Below, in pieces: positions 10,721 through 24,881 of a stretch of 64,000 bases of DNA. The stretch is from the NCBI GenBank assembly GCA_014155875.1, contig JACEFZ010013229.1:259501-323500 (forward strand), written 5' to 3'. Source of the stretch: Cepaea nemoralis. Taxonomy: Eukaryota > Mollusca > Gastropoda > Stylommatophora > Helicidae. The first letter of the stretch is position 1. Each line of letters begins with the position of its first letter. The notes beneath the pieces are model-generated. The model searched no databases. It had not been told where the DNA came from and saw only the letters and a program-made list of their open reading frames with translations. A program made the position numbers and the translations under genes.

Positions 10721-12590
10721 ATGTCTACAATAAAGTCTAAAACAATGTCTATGACAATGTCTAGAATGGTTCCTACAAAAATGTGTACAACGTTGTCAAT
10801 AACAGCATCTCAAGCAATGTCTACAACAATTTCTACAACAGTATTTAGAACGATGTCTACAACAACGTATACAACAATATTTACAACAGAATCTACAAAG
10901 TTGTCTAAAACAATGTCTACAACAAAGCCTACAACAATGTCTGTAACAATGTATGCAACATTGTCTACAGCAAGTTCTTCAACATTGATTACAGCGATGT
11001 CTGCAACAGATTGTACAACAATGTTTACAACAACATCTACAATAATGTATACAACAGTGTCTACAACAATGTATACAACAGTGTCTACAACAATGTATAC
11101 AACAGTGTCCACAACAATGTATACAACAGTGTCCATAACAATGTATACAACAGTGTCCACAACAATGTATACAACAGTGTCCACAACAATGTATACAACA
11201 GTGTCTACAACAATGTATACAACAATGTCTACAACAATGTATACAACAATGTATACAACAGTGTCTACAACAATGTATACAACAATGTATACAACAGTGT
11301 CTACAACAATGTATACAACAATGTATACAACAGTGTCTACAACAATGTATACAACAATGTATACAACAATGTATACAATAATGTATACAACAATGTATAC
11401 AACAATGTATAGAACAATGTATACAACAATGTATACAACAATGTATACAACAATGTATACAACAATGTATACAACAGTGTCTACAACAATGTATACAACA
11501 ATGTATACAACAGTGTCTACAACAATGTATACAACAGTGTCTACAACAATGTATACAACAATGTCTACAACAGTGTCCACAACAATGTATACAATAGTGT
11601 CTACAACAATGTATACAACAATGTATACAACAATGTATACAATAGTGTCTACAAAAATGTATACAACAGTGTCCACAACAATGTATACAACAGTGTCCAC
11701 AACAATGTATACAACAGTGTCTACAACAATGTATACAACAATGTATACAACAATGTATACAATAGTGTCTACAACAATGTATACAACAATGTATACAACA
11801 ATGTATACAATAGTGTCTACAACAATGTATACAATAGTGTCTACAACAATGTATACAACAGTGTCCACAACAATGTATACAACAGTGTCTACTACAATGT
11901 ATACAACAATGTCTACAACAATGGATACATCAATGTCTACAACAATGTCTACAACAATGTCTACAACAATGTCTTCAAAAGTGTTTACAACGATGTCCAC
12001 AACAATGTATACAACAATGTATACAACAGTGTCTACAACAATGTCCACAATAATGTATACAACAATGTCTACAACAATGTCTACAACAATGTATACAACA
12101 ATTTCTACAACAATGTCTTCAAAAGTGTTTACAACGATGTCCACAACAATGTATGCAACAATGTCCGCAATAATGTATACAACAATGTCTACAACAATGG
12201 CTACAACAATGTATACAACAGTGTCTACAACAATGTCCACAACAATGTCTACAACAATGTATACAACAATGTCTACAACAATGTCTACAACAATGTCTAC
12301 AACAATGTCTACAACAATGTCTACAACAATGTCTACAACAATGTATGCAACAGTGTCTACAACAATGTATACAACAGTGTCCACAACAATGTATACAACA
12401 ATGTCTACAACAATGTATGCAACAGTGTCCACAACAATGTATACAACAATATCTACAACAATGTCTACAACAATGTATACAACAGTGTCCACAACAATGT
12501 ATACAACAATGTCTACAACAATGTCTACAACAATGTATACAACAATGTCTACAACAATGTCTACAACAATGTCTACAACAATGTCTACAA

Positions 12591-14822
12591 CACTGTATGC
12601 AACACTGTATGCAACAGTGTCCACAACAATGTATACAACAATGTCCACAACAATGTCTACGACAATGTATACAACAATGTATGCAACAATGTGTACAACA
12701 ATGTCCACAACAATGTATACAACAATGTATACAACAGTGTATACAGCAATGTCTATAACAATGTATACAACAGTGTCTACAACAATGTGTACAACAGTGT
12801 CTACAACAATGTATACAACAATGTATACAACAATGTATACAACAGTGTCCACAACAATGTATACAACAATGTATACAACAATGTCTACAACAATGTATAC
12901 AACAGTGTCTACTACAATGTATACAACAATGTCTACAACAATGTATACAACAATGTCTACAACAATGTCTACAACAATGTCTACAACAATGTCTTCAAAA
13001 GTGTTTACAACGATGTCCACAACAATGTATGCAACAATGTCCGCAATAATGTATACAACAATGTCTACAACAATGGCTACAACAATGTATACAACAGTGT
13101 CTACAACAATGTCCACAACAATGTCTACAACAGTGTATACAACAATGTCTACAACAATGTATACAACAGTGTCCACAACAATGTATACAATAGTGTCTAC
13201 AACAATGTATACAACAGTGTCCACAACAATGTATACAACAGTGTCTACTACAATGTATACAACAATGTCTACAACAATGTATACAACAATGTCTACAACA
13301 ATGTCTACAACAATGTCTACAACAATGTCTTCAAAAGTGTTTACAACGATGTCCACAACAATGTATACAACAATGTATACAACAGTGTCTACAACAATGT
13401 CCACAATAATGTATACAACAATGTCTACAACAATGTCTACAACAATGTATACAACAATTTCTACAACAATGTCTTTAAAAGTGTTTACAACGATGTCCAC
13501 AACAATGTATGCAACAATGTCTACAACAATGTATGCAACAGTGTCCACAACAATGTATACAACAATATCTACAACAATGTCTACAACAATGTATACAACA
13601 GTGTCCACAACAATGTATACAACAATGTCTACAACAATGTCTACAACAATGTATACAACAATGTCTACAACAATGTCTACAACAATGTCTACAACAATGT
13701 CTACAACACTGTATGCAACACTGTATGCAACAGTGTCCACATCAATGTATACAACAATGTCCACAACAATGTCTACGACAATGTATACAACAATGTATGC
13801 AACAATGTGTACAACAATGTCCACAACAATGTATACAACAATGTATACAACAGTGTATACAGCAATGTCTATAACAATGTATACAACAGTGTCTACAACA
13901 ATGTGTACAACAGTGTCTACAACAATGTATACAACAATGTATACAACAATGTATACAACAGTGTCCACAACAATGTATACAACAATGTATACAACAATGT
14001 CTACAACAATGTATACAACAGTGTCTACTACAATGTATACAACAATGTCTACAACAATGTATACAACAATGTCTACAACAATGTCTACAACAATGTCTAC
14101 AACAATGTCTTCAAAAGTGTTTACAACGATGTCCACAACAATGTATGCAACAATGTCCGCAATAATGTATACAACAATGTCTACAACAATGGCTACAACA
14201 ATGTATACAACAGTGTCTACAACAATGTCCACAACAATGTCTACAACAGTGTATACAACAATGTCTACAACAATGTATACAACAGTGTCCACAACAATGT
14301 ATACAATAGTGTCTACAACAATGTATACAACAGTGTCCACAACAATGTATACAACAGTGTCTACTACAATGTATACAACAATGTCTACAACAATGTATAC
14401 AACAATGTCTACAACAATGTCTACAACAATGTCTACAACAATGTCTTCAAAAGTGTTTACAACGATGTCCACAACAATGTATACAACAATGTATACAACA
14501 GTGTCTACAACAATGTCCACAATAATGTATACAACAATGTCTACAACAATGTATACAACAGTGTCTACAACAATGTCCACAACAATGTCCACAACAATGT
14601 ATACAACAATGTCTACAACAATGTCTACAACAATGTCTACAACAATATCTACAACAATGTATGCAACAGTGTCTACAAAAATGTCTACAACAATGTCTAC
14701 AACAATGTATGCAACAGTGTCTACAACAATGTCTGCAACAATGTCTACAACAATGAATACAACAATGTCTACAACAATGTATAAACAGTGTCCACAACAA
14801 TGTATACAACAATGTCTACAAC
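12591..14822. repeat. 1,116-bp higher-order unit, two copies (first block)
   Basis: The rare double variant 'cactgtatgcaacactgtat' occurs at 12,591 and 13,707, exactly 1,116 bp (93 twelve-mers) apart, and surrounding variants are in the same order. This shows block-wise amplification and not only slippage. The same pair recurs at 16,165 and 17,281, again 1,116 bp apart. Unit limits are arbitrary within the array. Confidence 0.85.
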
Positions 14823-17800
14823 AATGTATACAACAGTGTCTACAACAATGTATACAACAGTGTCTACAACAATGTATACAACAGTGTCTACAACAATGTA
14901 TACAACAGTGTCTACAACAATGTATACAACAGTGTCTACAACAATGTATACAACAGTGTCCACAACAATGTATACAACAATGTCTACAACAATGTATACA
15001 ATAGTGTCTACAACAATGTATACAACAGTGTCTACAACAATGTATACAACAGTGTCTACAACAATGTATACAACAATGTATACAACAGTGTCTACAACAA
15101 TGTATACAACAGTGTCTACAACAATGTATACAACAATGTCTACAACAGTGTCCACAACAATGTATACAATAGTGTCTACAACAATGTATACAACAATGTA
15201 TACAACAATGTATACAATAGTGTCTACAAAAATGTATACAACAGTGTCCACAACAATGTATACAACAGTGTCCACAACAATGTATACAACAGTGTCTACA
15301 ACAATGTATACAACAATGTATACAACAATGTATACAATAGTGTCTACAACAATGTATACAACAATGTATACAACAATGTATACAATAGTGTCTACAACAA
15401 TGTATACAATAGTGTCTACAACAATGTATACAACAGTGTCCACAACAATGTATACAACAGTGTCTACTACAATGTATACAACAATGTCTACAACAATGGA
15501 TACATCAATGTCTACAACAATGTCTACAACAATGTCTACAACAATGTCTTCAAAAGTGTTTACAACGATGTCGACAACAATGTATACAACAATGTATACA
15601 ACAGTGTCTACAACAATGTCCACAATAATGTATACAACAATGTCTACAACAATGTCTACAACAATGTATACAACAATTTCTACAACAATGTCTTCAAAAG
15701 TGTTTACAACGATGTCCACAACAATGTATGCAACAATGTCCGCAATAATGTATACAACAATGTCTACAACAATGGCTACAACAATGTATACAACAGTGTC
15801 TACAACAATGTCCACAACAATGTCTACAACAATGTATACAACAATGTCTACAACAATGTCTACAACAATGTCTACAACAATGTCTACAACAATGTCTACA
15901 ACAATGTCTACAACAATGTATGCAACAGTGTCTACAACAATGTATACACAGTGTCCACAACAATGTATACAACAATGTCTACAACAATGTATGCAACAGT
16001 GTCCACAACAATGTATACAACAATATCTACAACAATGTCTACAACAATGTATACAACAGTGTCCACAACAATGTATACAACAATGTCTACAACAATGTCT
16101 ACAACAATGTATACAACAATGTCTACAACAATGTCTACAACAATGTCTACAACAATGTCTACAACACTGTATGCAACACTGTATGCAACAGTGTCCACAA
16201 CAATGTATACAACAATGTCCACAACAATGTCTACGACAATGTATACAACAATGTATGCAACAATGTGTACAACAATGTCCACAACAATGTATACAACAAT
16301 GTATACAACAGTGTATACAGCAATGTCTATAACAATGTATACAACAGTGTCTACAACAATGTGTACAACAGTGTCTACAACAATGTATACAACAATGTAT
16401 ACAACAATGTATACAACAGTGTCCACAACAATGTATACAACAATGTATACAACAATGTCTACAACAATGTATACAACAGTGTCTACTACAATGTATACAA
16501 CAATGTCTACAACAATGTCTACAACAATGTCTACAACAATGTCTACAACAATGTCTACAACAATGTCTTCAAAAGTGTTTACAACGATGTCCACAACAAT
16601 GTATGCAACAATGTCCGCAATAATGTATACAACAATGTCTACAACAATGGCTACAACAATGTATACAACAGTGTCTACAACAATGTCCACAACAATGTCT
16701 ACAACAGTGTATACAACAATGTCTACAACAATGTATACAACAGTGTCCACAACAATGTATACAATAGTGTCTACAACAATGTATACAACAGTGTCCACAA
16801 CAATGTATACAACAGTGTCTACTACAATGTATACAACAATGTCTACAACAATGTATACAACAATGTCTACAACAATGTCTACAACAATGTCTACAACAAT
16901 GTCTTCAAAAGTGTTTACAACGATGTCCACAACAATGTATACAACAATGTATACAACAGTGTCTACAACAATGTCCACAATAATGTATACAACAATGTCT
17001 ACAACAATGTCTACAACAATGTATACAACAATTTCTACAACAATGTCTTTAAAAGTGTTTACAACGATGTCCACAACAATGTATGCAACAATGTCTACAA
17101 CAATGTATGCAACAGTGTCCACAACAATGTATACAACAATATCTACAACAATGTCTACAACAATGTATACAACAGTGTCCACAACAATGTATACAACAAT
17201 GTCTACAACAATGTCTACAACAATGTATACAACAATGTCTACAACAATGTCTACAACAATGTCTACAACAATGTCTACAACACTGTATGCAACACTGTAT
17301 GCAACAGTGTCCACATCAATGTATACAACAATGTCCACAACAATGTCTACGACAATGTATACAACAATGTATGCAACAATGTGTACAACAATGTCCACAA
17401 CAATGTATACAACAATGTATACAACAGTGTATACAGCAATGTCTATAACAATGTATACAACAGTGTCTACAACAATGTGTACAACAGTGTCTACAACAAT
17501 GTATACAACAATGTATACAACAATGTATACAACAGTGTCCACAACAATGTATACAACAATGTATACAACAATGTCTACAACAATGTATACAACAGTGTCT
17601 ACTACAATGTATACAACAATGTCTACAACAATGTATACAACAATGTCTACAACAATGTCTACAACAATGTCTACAACAATGTCTTCAAAAGTGTTTACAA
17701 CGATGTCCACAACAATGTATGCAACAATGTCCGCAATAATGTATACAACAATGTCTACAACAATGGCTACAACAATGTATACAACAGTGTCTACAACAAT

Positions 17801-18380
17801 GTCCACAACAATGTCTACAACAGTGTATACAACAATGTCTACAACAATGTATACAACAGTGTCCACAACAATGTATACAATAGTGTCTACAACAATGTAT
17901 ACAACAGTGTCCACAACAATGTATACAACAGTGTCTACTACAATGTATACAACAATGTCTACAACAATGTATACAACAATGTCTACAACAATGTCTACAA
18001 CAATGTCTACAACAATGTCTTCAAAAGTGTTTACAACGATGTCCACAACAATGTATACAACAATGTATACAACAGTGTCTACAACAATGTCCACAATAAT
18101 GTATACAACAATGTCTACAACAATGTCTACAACAATGTATACAACAGTGTCTACAACAATGTCCACAACAATGTCCACAACAATGTATACAACAATGTCT
18201 ACAACAATGTCTACAACAATGTCTACAACAATATCTACAACAATGTATGCAACAGTGTCTACAACAATGTCTACAACAATGTCTACAACAATGTATGCAA
18301 CAGTGTCTACAACAATGTCTGCAACAATGTCTACAACAATGAATACAACAATGTCTACAACAATGTATAAACAGTGTCCA
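14788..18380. repeat. Second ~3.58-kb block of the satellite (duplicate of the preceding block)
   Basis: Unique markers repeat at fixed distance: 'acaaaaatg' at 11,651 and 15,226 (3,575), the double variant at 12,591/16,165 and 13,707/17,281 (3,574), and 'ataaacagtgtcc' at 14,781/18,367 (3,586). The shifts are explained by a 1-bp loss in the second block near 15,947 ('tatacacag' against 'tatacaacag') and one added 12-mer later on. So the array contains a tandem duplication of about 3.6 kb with very few differences: either recent unequal exchange or a duplicated path in the assembly. Confidence 0.85.
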
Positions 18381-19040
18381 CAACAATGTATACAACAATG
18401 TCTACAACAATGTATACAACAGTGTCTACAACAATGTATACAACAGTGTCTACAACAATGTATACAACAGTGTCTACAACAATGTATACAACAGTGTCTA
18501 CAACAATGTATACAACAGTGTCTACAACAATGTATACAACAGTGTCCACAACAATGTATACAACAATGTCTACAACAATGTATACAACAGTGTCTACAAC
18601 AATGTGTACAAAGTGTCCACAACAATGTATACAATAGTGTCTACAACAATGTATACAACAGTGTCCACAACAATGTATACAACAATGTCTACAACAATGT
18701 ATACAACAATGTATACAACAATGTCTACAACAATGTATACAACAGTGTCCACAACAATGTATACAACAGTGTCTACAACAATGTGTACAACAGTGACCAC
18801 AACAATGTATACAACAATGTATACAACAATGTATACAACAATGTATACAACAGTGTCCACAACAATGTATACAACAGTGTCTACAACAATGTATTCTAAA
18901 TTGTTTACAACAAAAATCATACAATTGTCTACAACAATGTATTCTAAATTGTTTACAACAAAAATCATACAATTGTCTACAACAATGCCTTCAATAGTGT
19001 TTACAATGATGTCGACAACAATGTATACAACAGTGTCAAA

Positions 19041-19743
19041 AGGTAACGTTGGTCTCTCCCCAAGATACGAGTTCAGGCTCTATAATGTAGCAACGTTCAC
19101 CTCGAGATCTATGTGGCTCTGGGGTATTATGGTACAGGACAGCATACATTGAGGCATGATGGTACAGGACAGCTTAACTATCTGAACTCCAAAAACGACT
19201 CAACGAATATACTGGTGGAGTGACCTGTGATGTATTTTAGAACCGCTGATATCAGATGACGGCTATGAGTGTGGGGGAGATTCAAACTTGAGTCATTCTC
19301 GCTGACCATTCACTCCCGCTCTTCCATCAGTCATCATCTCCCTAGACCAGTGAGAGTGTTGGGAACAGAGCCAGCCGCCTAGTATCCTAGTAATGCTAAT
19401 CAACTACGCTTGCCTACCTTCAACCGAAGCTCACCATAATCGAGCTCCAACGGCCAATGTCATCAGGCTGCCCGTAACTGGAACCATGCTTAACCTTTGG
19501 TGACTTACGAATTAGTAACGGCTTGAATCCCGTGACTGGTATTGAAACACATCCTATCCCTTCGTAAGCTGGAACACAACTAAAGCTTGAGCCGTTATCG
19601 CGTTAGGTGACGTCGTATCATGACGTCTAAATTGCGTTCAATGTTGGTGTCACAATGTTCACCATTTGTGCCACTCTTTATCTTCTTCTTTGATGCGCTA
19701 ACTCATCAATTGCCTGCATCACTGTCATTTGCCACATGACAAA
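19041..19743. other. No recognisable gene
   Basis: Unique-looking sequence between the main satellite and its outlying patch. No long open frame and no motif I recognise. Confidence 0.4.
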
Positions 19744-20068
19744 CAGTGTCTACAACAAAGTCTTCAATAGTGTTTACATAAATGTTTAAAACAATATATA
19801 CAAGACTGTCTACAACACAGGCTTCAATAGTGTTTACAACAATGTATACAACATTGTCTACAACAAGGTCTTCAATAGTGTCTGCAACAATGTATACAAC
19901 AATATATACGACAATGCTTACAACAGTGTCTACAACAAAGTCTTCAATAGTGTTTACAACAATGTATACAATAATGTATACAACATTGTCTACAACAAAG
20001 TCTTCCATAGTGTTTACAACGATTTCTGCAACAATGTCTACAACAATGCTCACAACGATGTCAACAAT
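19744..20068. repeat. Outlying patch of the 12-bp satellite, older register
   Basis: The same acaacaatgtmt vocabulary, but organised in longer irregular units marked by 'gtcttcaatagtgtttac', which occurs several times at spacings of roughly 60-75 bp. The related word 'cttcaaaagtgtttac' is only an occasional marker in the main array. Probably a diverged relic of an earlier state. Confidence 0.8.
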
Positions 20069-20231
20069 AATAAAGAGATGCCTAGCATAGCCACTCTAGC
20101 TTGAGATCGATGTTAGCACGGTTCTAAAAAGCCTTTCTTTGGGAGAGTAAAGGAAAGAAACCGAGATGTAGAGTTGGCAAGCTTTACTAGAACATAATAT
20201 ATACTAATAGCACATGACAAAATCAACGTTG

Positions 20232-20749
20232 CGGCTTGAGTTGAGTTGACTTGAGTTAAGAACCGACATCACTGCACTCAGGACATTCCCATACGTGCTC
20301 CGTCCCCTCGTTCAACAGCCAGCGAAGAGTCATACAACTAATCGTTCCCACAGCTATCTGATTAAAAGTTCTCCAGGTCTTCCCTCTCAGTTTTGATATT
20401 TTCCAGAACCCCTGCCGATTCCCCGCAATCTCATTCTTTCCACATATGGGTTCTCAATCTGTTCCTCCACCTTCTCCACCTGGTCCCACAAGCGCACGAC
20501 TACCTCCCCCTTGTCCATAGACAAAATACCACCAAGAGGTTAATTCCCTGCTAGCCTATCAGCCTGTTCATTCCCTCGTACACCCGCATGGCCAGGGTAA
20601 AATATCCATACAATTCTCACGATCTGTGACCTCTGAAGCGAAGAGAGCCATTCCACATGAAACATTCCTTTCTCCACCTTGCTAAGCATACTCTTTGTAT
20701 CCGTCGTTGCCGCTTGACAAAATAACAAACACGCACTGATAAAACTCAT
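20232..20749 (-). mobile_element. 3' end of an RNase H LINE with (AACTC)n tail
   Basis: Minus strand. A broken RNase H domain (20,749-20,540) with FYPGHAGVRGNEQADRLAGN is followed by a ~280-bp 3' region and a short imperfect (AACTC)n tail (20,232-20,255). The end matches the plus-strand copy at 735-854. Terminal RNase H domains are typical of I-group LINEs. The 5' side is cut off by the family A LINE, which apparently landed in this RNase H frame. Confidence 0.75.
20540..20749 (-). pseudogene. RNase H domain fragment of a LINE ORF2
   Basis: About 70 codons covering the C-terminal half of an RNase HI fold: DTKSMLSKVEKG, then the GHAGVRGNEQAD block. RNase H in I-group elements removes the RNA strand during reverse transcription. 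The upstream catalytic Asp region is missing because another LINE interrupts the frame at about 20,745. Confidence 0.75.
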
Positions 20750-23700
20750 TCATTTATTCAGTAGCATGTCCTTTGCAGAACCTCGCTCGCATAACAACCT
20801 TCCGGAAAACTTCTCGATCATAAGCAAGATGTCTCGCGTCTGATACACCCATCTCGAGATCATCCGCCACATCCTGCACCCATCTTCTCTTTAGCCTTCC
20901 TCTTCCTCTCTTCCCAGGCATATACCCTTCCATTATTGTTCTCTCCAAACTTTCGTGACGTTTCAAGTGACCAAAATGCTTCAATTTTCTTTGTTTTATC
21001 GTCTTTAATAGCCATCCCTCCTCAATATTCAACTCTTGAAGTATGGATGCATTTGTTCTTTTCTTTACCCAAGATATTCTTAGAACTCGTCTATAACATT
21101 TATATTCAAAGGCGTTTATGCGCTGTTCAGCTTGTTTAGTAAGTGTCCATGTCTCACAGGCGTATGTTGCAATGGGAAAGATGCATGCTCTTAAAAATCT
21201 AATTTTTGTAGTTCTGTCTGTCCCACTCCATAATTTATTCATCTGCTTTTAGTCTTTGAAGAGCAATGGACAGTCGCCGTTTAATTTCTTTCATTGTGTC
21301 ACCGTTATTGGTAATCAATGACCCAAGATATTCAAAATTTTCCACCACCTCCAATTTTCCCCCATTAATGTATATTTCTTTCTCCATAGTAGTTTTATCT
21401 GTATGCATTATCTTTGTTTTTGCTATGTTAAGATATAAGTTGTGATTTTCACTATTCAATTGGGTTGAGGCTATTAGGTTTTCTATGCCATTCTGTGTTG
21501 TGGATAGTAATACTGTATCATCAGCATATCGAATCTCTGGTATGTCATGACCGCCGATATTTAGGGCATCATATGGCTCCCTGTTTATATCATCTCTTAC
21601 ATTTCTCATTATATTTTCGGCGTACAGGTTAAACAAATAGGGTGACAGCACGCAGCCCTGACGGACTCCTTGCTTGATGTCAAACCAATCTGATGTCTCG
21701 CCATCTATTCTAACTGCTGCTTGTTGGTCTAGATATAGCATTTTTATGAGATGTACTACATGTGATGGGAAGCCCATATTCCTCATGATTTCCCAAAGTT
21801 TATGATGTTGTACACAGTCAAATGCCTTTGAATAATCCACAAAACATGAGAATAGGTTTACATTAAATTCTCTGCACTTCTCTATTATTAAACGCATGTT
21901 GAATATGTGATCTCTTGTTCCTCTTCCTTGTCTAAATCCAGCTTGAACCACGTTAATCTCTTCTTCCATTTTCTTACTAAGTCTTCGCATTATGACTTTC
22001 AGTAGAATTTTACTTGCATGACTGATCAGGGCAACAGTTCTATAGTTGGTGCATAATTTCAGGTTGCCCTTTTTTGGTATTGGAATGAAGATAGTTCTCT
22101 TCCAATCTTTTGGCCATATACCATATTTCCAAATCTTTGTACATAATGCATGATATATGTGTATGCTTTCTTCTCCTCCCGCTTTAATTAGTTCAGCTGG
22201 TATCTCATCACATCCAGGTGATTTACCATTCTTCGGATTCTTTATAGCCCAAGCAATTTCATCTAATGAGGGTTCAGGTTCTGTCTCTACTGTCATTGGC
22301 TCATGTATCTCATTCATATCCTCACTGTCACTCATATCATACATTCCACTGCAGTACTCCTGCCATCTTTCTAGAATTTGTCTAGATTCTGTTAAGGTAT
22401 TTCCCATCTTGTCACAGATAACATTCAATTGAGGTTGAACATTTCTTGTCAATAACTTCATTTCTTTGAACATTTCATAATCTCTTCCAGCCTTATGATA
22501 TTGCTCTATTCTGGTACAGCAATCTTGTATATATTGATTTTTGTCCTTTCTTGTGTTCTTTCTTATTTCTCGAGTTAAAGATTTATACTTCATCCTGCGG
22601 TTAATTGATTCTTCTCCTTTCTGTTTCAGTTCCCTTCGTTGTTTTATTAATTCTAACGTGTCTAATGTAATCCATGGCTTAAGTTGCTTTTTCTTGGTAG
22701 GAATTAGATCTTTGGCTGCAGTTATCAAGATATCTCTAGCTTGTACTGCCAGTTCATCAGGTGTCATTTCTTCTTGTACAGACATCAAGACCCCAAAGCG
22801 ATTCCTAACTTCTATGTTGTATGCGTCTGGTATGTTTGTGAGATCAAAACGAAGTGGCCTTGGTCCTCGGGTAAGCTTTTTGAGTTTTAATTTCAGATCT
22901 GCTTCTAATAACTGATGATCTGTATCACAGTCTGCACTTCGTAGGGTTTTTGCAGATGTTATGCTTGATCTCCATCTTCTATGTATTAAAATATAATCTA
23001 TCTGATTTTTGGTAAAACTGTCTGGAGACTTCCATGTGAAGAGTCTTCTTGGATGTTGTTTAAAAAGTGTGTTGGCTATCGTTAACTCATTTTCTGTGCA
23101 AAATTCAATTAATTTGTCACCTGCATCATTTCTATTTCCTAATCCAAATTTTCCTAAAACGTGTCTCTCATTTTCAGCTCTGCCTGCACCTACTTTTGCA
23201 TTAAAATCTCCCATTATTATTGCTATATCATTATGACCAATCTTATTTAATGTGTCTTGTAGTGTGTTGTAAAAATCTTCAATTTCGTCCTCCTCTGCTG
23301 CTTGAAGTAGGTGCATATATCTGTATGAGAGTTGTGTTTTTTGGACGGCCTTTAAGTCTAATAGTGAGGATTCTATCACTAACTGGATTATATCCCATTA
23401 AAGTTTTTGCAGTTGTCTTATCTAAACAAAATGCCACTCCACTCTGGCCTCCGACATCTCTACCAGAATAAATGAAAATACTTCCATTTTCAGTTGTAAA
23501 ATGTCCCTTGCCGCTCCAGCGATGTTCACTAATTCCTAAAATTTGAATGTTTAACCTCTCAATCTCATCACACACTACTTTAAGCTTTCCCTCATACAAA
23601 CTTCTCACATTCCACGTTGCCATTCTCACTCTGTTTCTTAGTCTGACACAGGGGATTTCCTTGGTAACACAGTCAGGATTAACTCCGTCATCACGATTAC

Positions 23701-24125
23701 TAGTACTGGTCCCTGCGTCACACTCTTCCCCAGTGTTATCTGATCTGCCTGGCCTGGGGGTCTCGCCACCAGATCTCTTTCTTATTATGTTTACTTTCAT
23801 GGTTGTTATGGTTTCTTGGCAAGTTTTGCAGAAGGTAGTTTGCCATTGCTTTCCTTCTGGGCAGTGACTGTACTAGTCGGTGGCCATAGCCATTGTCTCT
23901 ACTGATGAGATCATCTGCCTATCGCCGCAGAGTGCAAGACCATAACCAACAACAATATGTCGGCTGCTCTCACATTCCATCCACCACCTGCTTCCATGGC
24001 TTCACGTAACCCTGATCGGGGGGCTAAACGGGTTCTCCACCTTGCCCAAGGGTGTCCCGTAGACTAACGGAGGAAAGGAGGCGTCTTACATCTCCTTTGA
24101 TAGGGGATACCCCTACCCCGCAAGC
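20746..24125 (-). mobile_element. Nearly complete RTE-like LINE (family A)
   Basis: Minus strand: leader (about 24,125-23,801), endonuclease-RT frame (23,800-20,754) and a short (TTCA)n tail at 20,746-20,760. A second copy of the same family occupies 48,782-55,297, where the tail is a long (ATTC)n run. Single-ORF endonuclease-RT elements with short 3' UTRs and microsatellite tails are typical of the RTE superfamily. The clade is inferred from motifs only. The element lies inside the RNase H LINE fragment at its 3' side. Confidence 0.8.
20754..23800 (-). pseudogene. RTE-like LINE endonuclease-reverse transcriptase, two frameshifts
   Basis: Three overlapping frames form one protein. 23,800-23,279 holds the endonuclease start (TWNVRS with its Asn, SEHRW with its Glu, SGVAF). 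23,379-21,235 holds the endonuclease end (GDFNAKVG, TWKSPD, IDYILIHRRW, DTDHQLLEADL) and the RT (AGFRQGRGTRDHIF, DYSKAFDCVQHH, GVRQGCVLSPYLF, RYADDTVLLS with the YADD active site). 21,242-20,754 holds the C-terminal domain (ACETWTLTKQAEQR, FGHLKRHESLE, PGKRGRGRLKRRW). Single-base shifts fall near 23,300 and 21,240. Otherwise there are no stops, so inactivation is recent or the shifts are assembly errors. Role: nicks target DNA and copies the element RNA by target-primed reverse transcription. Confidence 0.88.
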
Positions 24126-24881
24126 CGGCTGATAAAACTACATATTATATATTTACTTGATTCACGGGGCCTTGTAACTCCAGGACCTTACTTCAAAACT
24201 CGTATTTCTTGTTCATTGTAAAAACTACCGCACAACATATTAATGTTGATAATTTCAACAGTTTGGCTATCCGCATTAAAATATCTTTTTAATCTTTACA
24301 GATGTGTATGTACAATGTATGTTAGATATAAAGTAAATACACATACATGTCTTCAATAACGGCTTTTGTCATTTATGGATCATCAACAACGTGCCTGGTT
24401 TTGCTATAACTTCTTCACCTTCGAACATCAATATCAATAGATGCAAAGACAGCAGCAGTCAACTTAAGCTTGTTGGCATCCCTACTTAGTTTGTCCTCTA
24501 ATGGAGAGGGTGTACTTGTCTCTGTTCTGCATATATGTGAGACTTCTGCAACAAAAGTCATAGCCATACTTCCACAGTTACATTCATCAATGGCTCGAAT
24601 ATTTAGGTTATTAAACAAGTAGTATTTCAGCCTGTTGTGGTCTGTCCGTGGTGTGCTGGAATAAAACACGTTCTGACACCGACTCGAATGTAATCATCTA
24701 GGAATCAGATGAGGTTAAACGGAGAAGAGGGCGGTAAAAGAAAATCTTGGTCTGGTAACTGTTAAGAGTGGGCAGAATGAGTACTTCTTCATTTGAAGAC
24801 AGACAGCAGTGCAGGGTTCTGATTACTCATGCGTATATTATGGTCCCTTACGAACCACCCTTAGGATCACGGCTTGAATGG

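Larger units (their letters stand above)
10721..19040. repeat. 8.3-kb 12-bp satellite array (ACAACAATGTMT) with higher-order repeats
   Basis: About 690 tandem copies of a 12-mer, mainly acaacaatgtat and acaacaatgtct, with variants such as cagtgt, gtgtcc and ctgtatgc. The consensus has no stop in any of the six frames, so open frames over 1,000 codons appear on both strands (Thr-Met-Tyr-Thr, Asn-Val-Tyr-Asn, Gln-Gln-Cys-Ile; minus strand Val-Val-Asp-Ile). These are products of the repeat and I reject them as genes. Edges are degenerate (10,721-11,040 and 18,890-19,040), as expected where unequal crossing-over is rarer. Near the right edge a 48-bp variant is duplicated side by side (about 18,893-18,988). 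Confidence 0.97.

Noticed and set aside
10721..15004. 1,427-codon plus-strand frame of Thr/Met/Tyr/Ser repeats, and similar long frames on both strands to 18,972
   Set aside because: A 12-bp repeat without stops in any frame makes all six frames open. There is no non-repeat domain, no unique start region and no frame preference.
10721..20068. CRISPR array
   Set aside because: The repeats are 12 bp, contiguous and without unique spacers, and the context is metazoan transposon-rich DNA.
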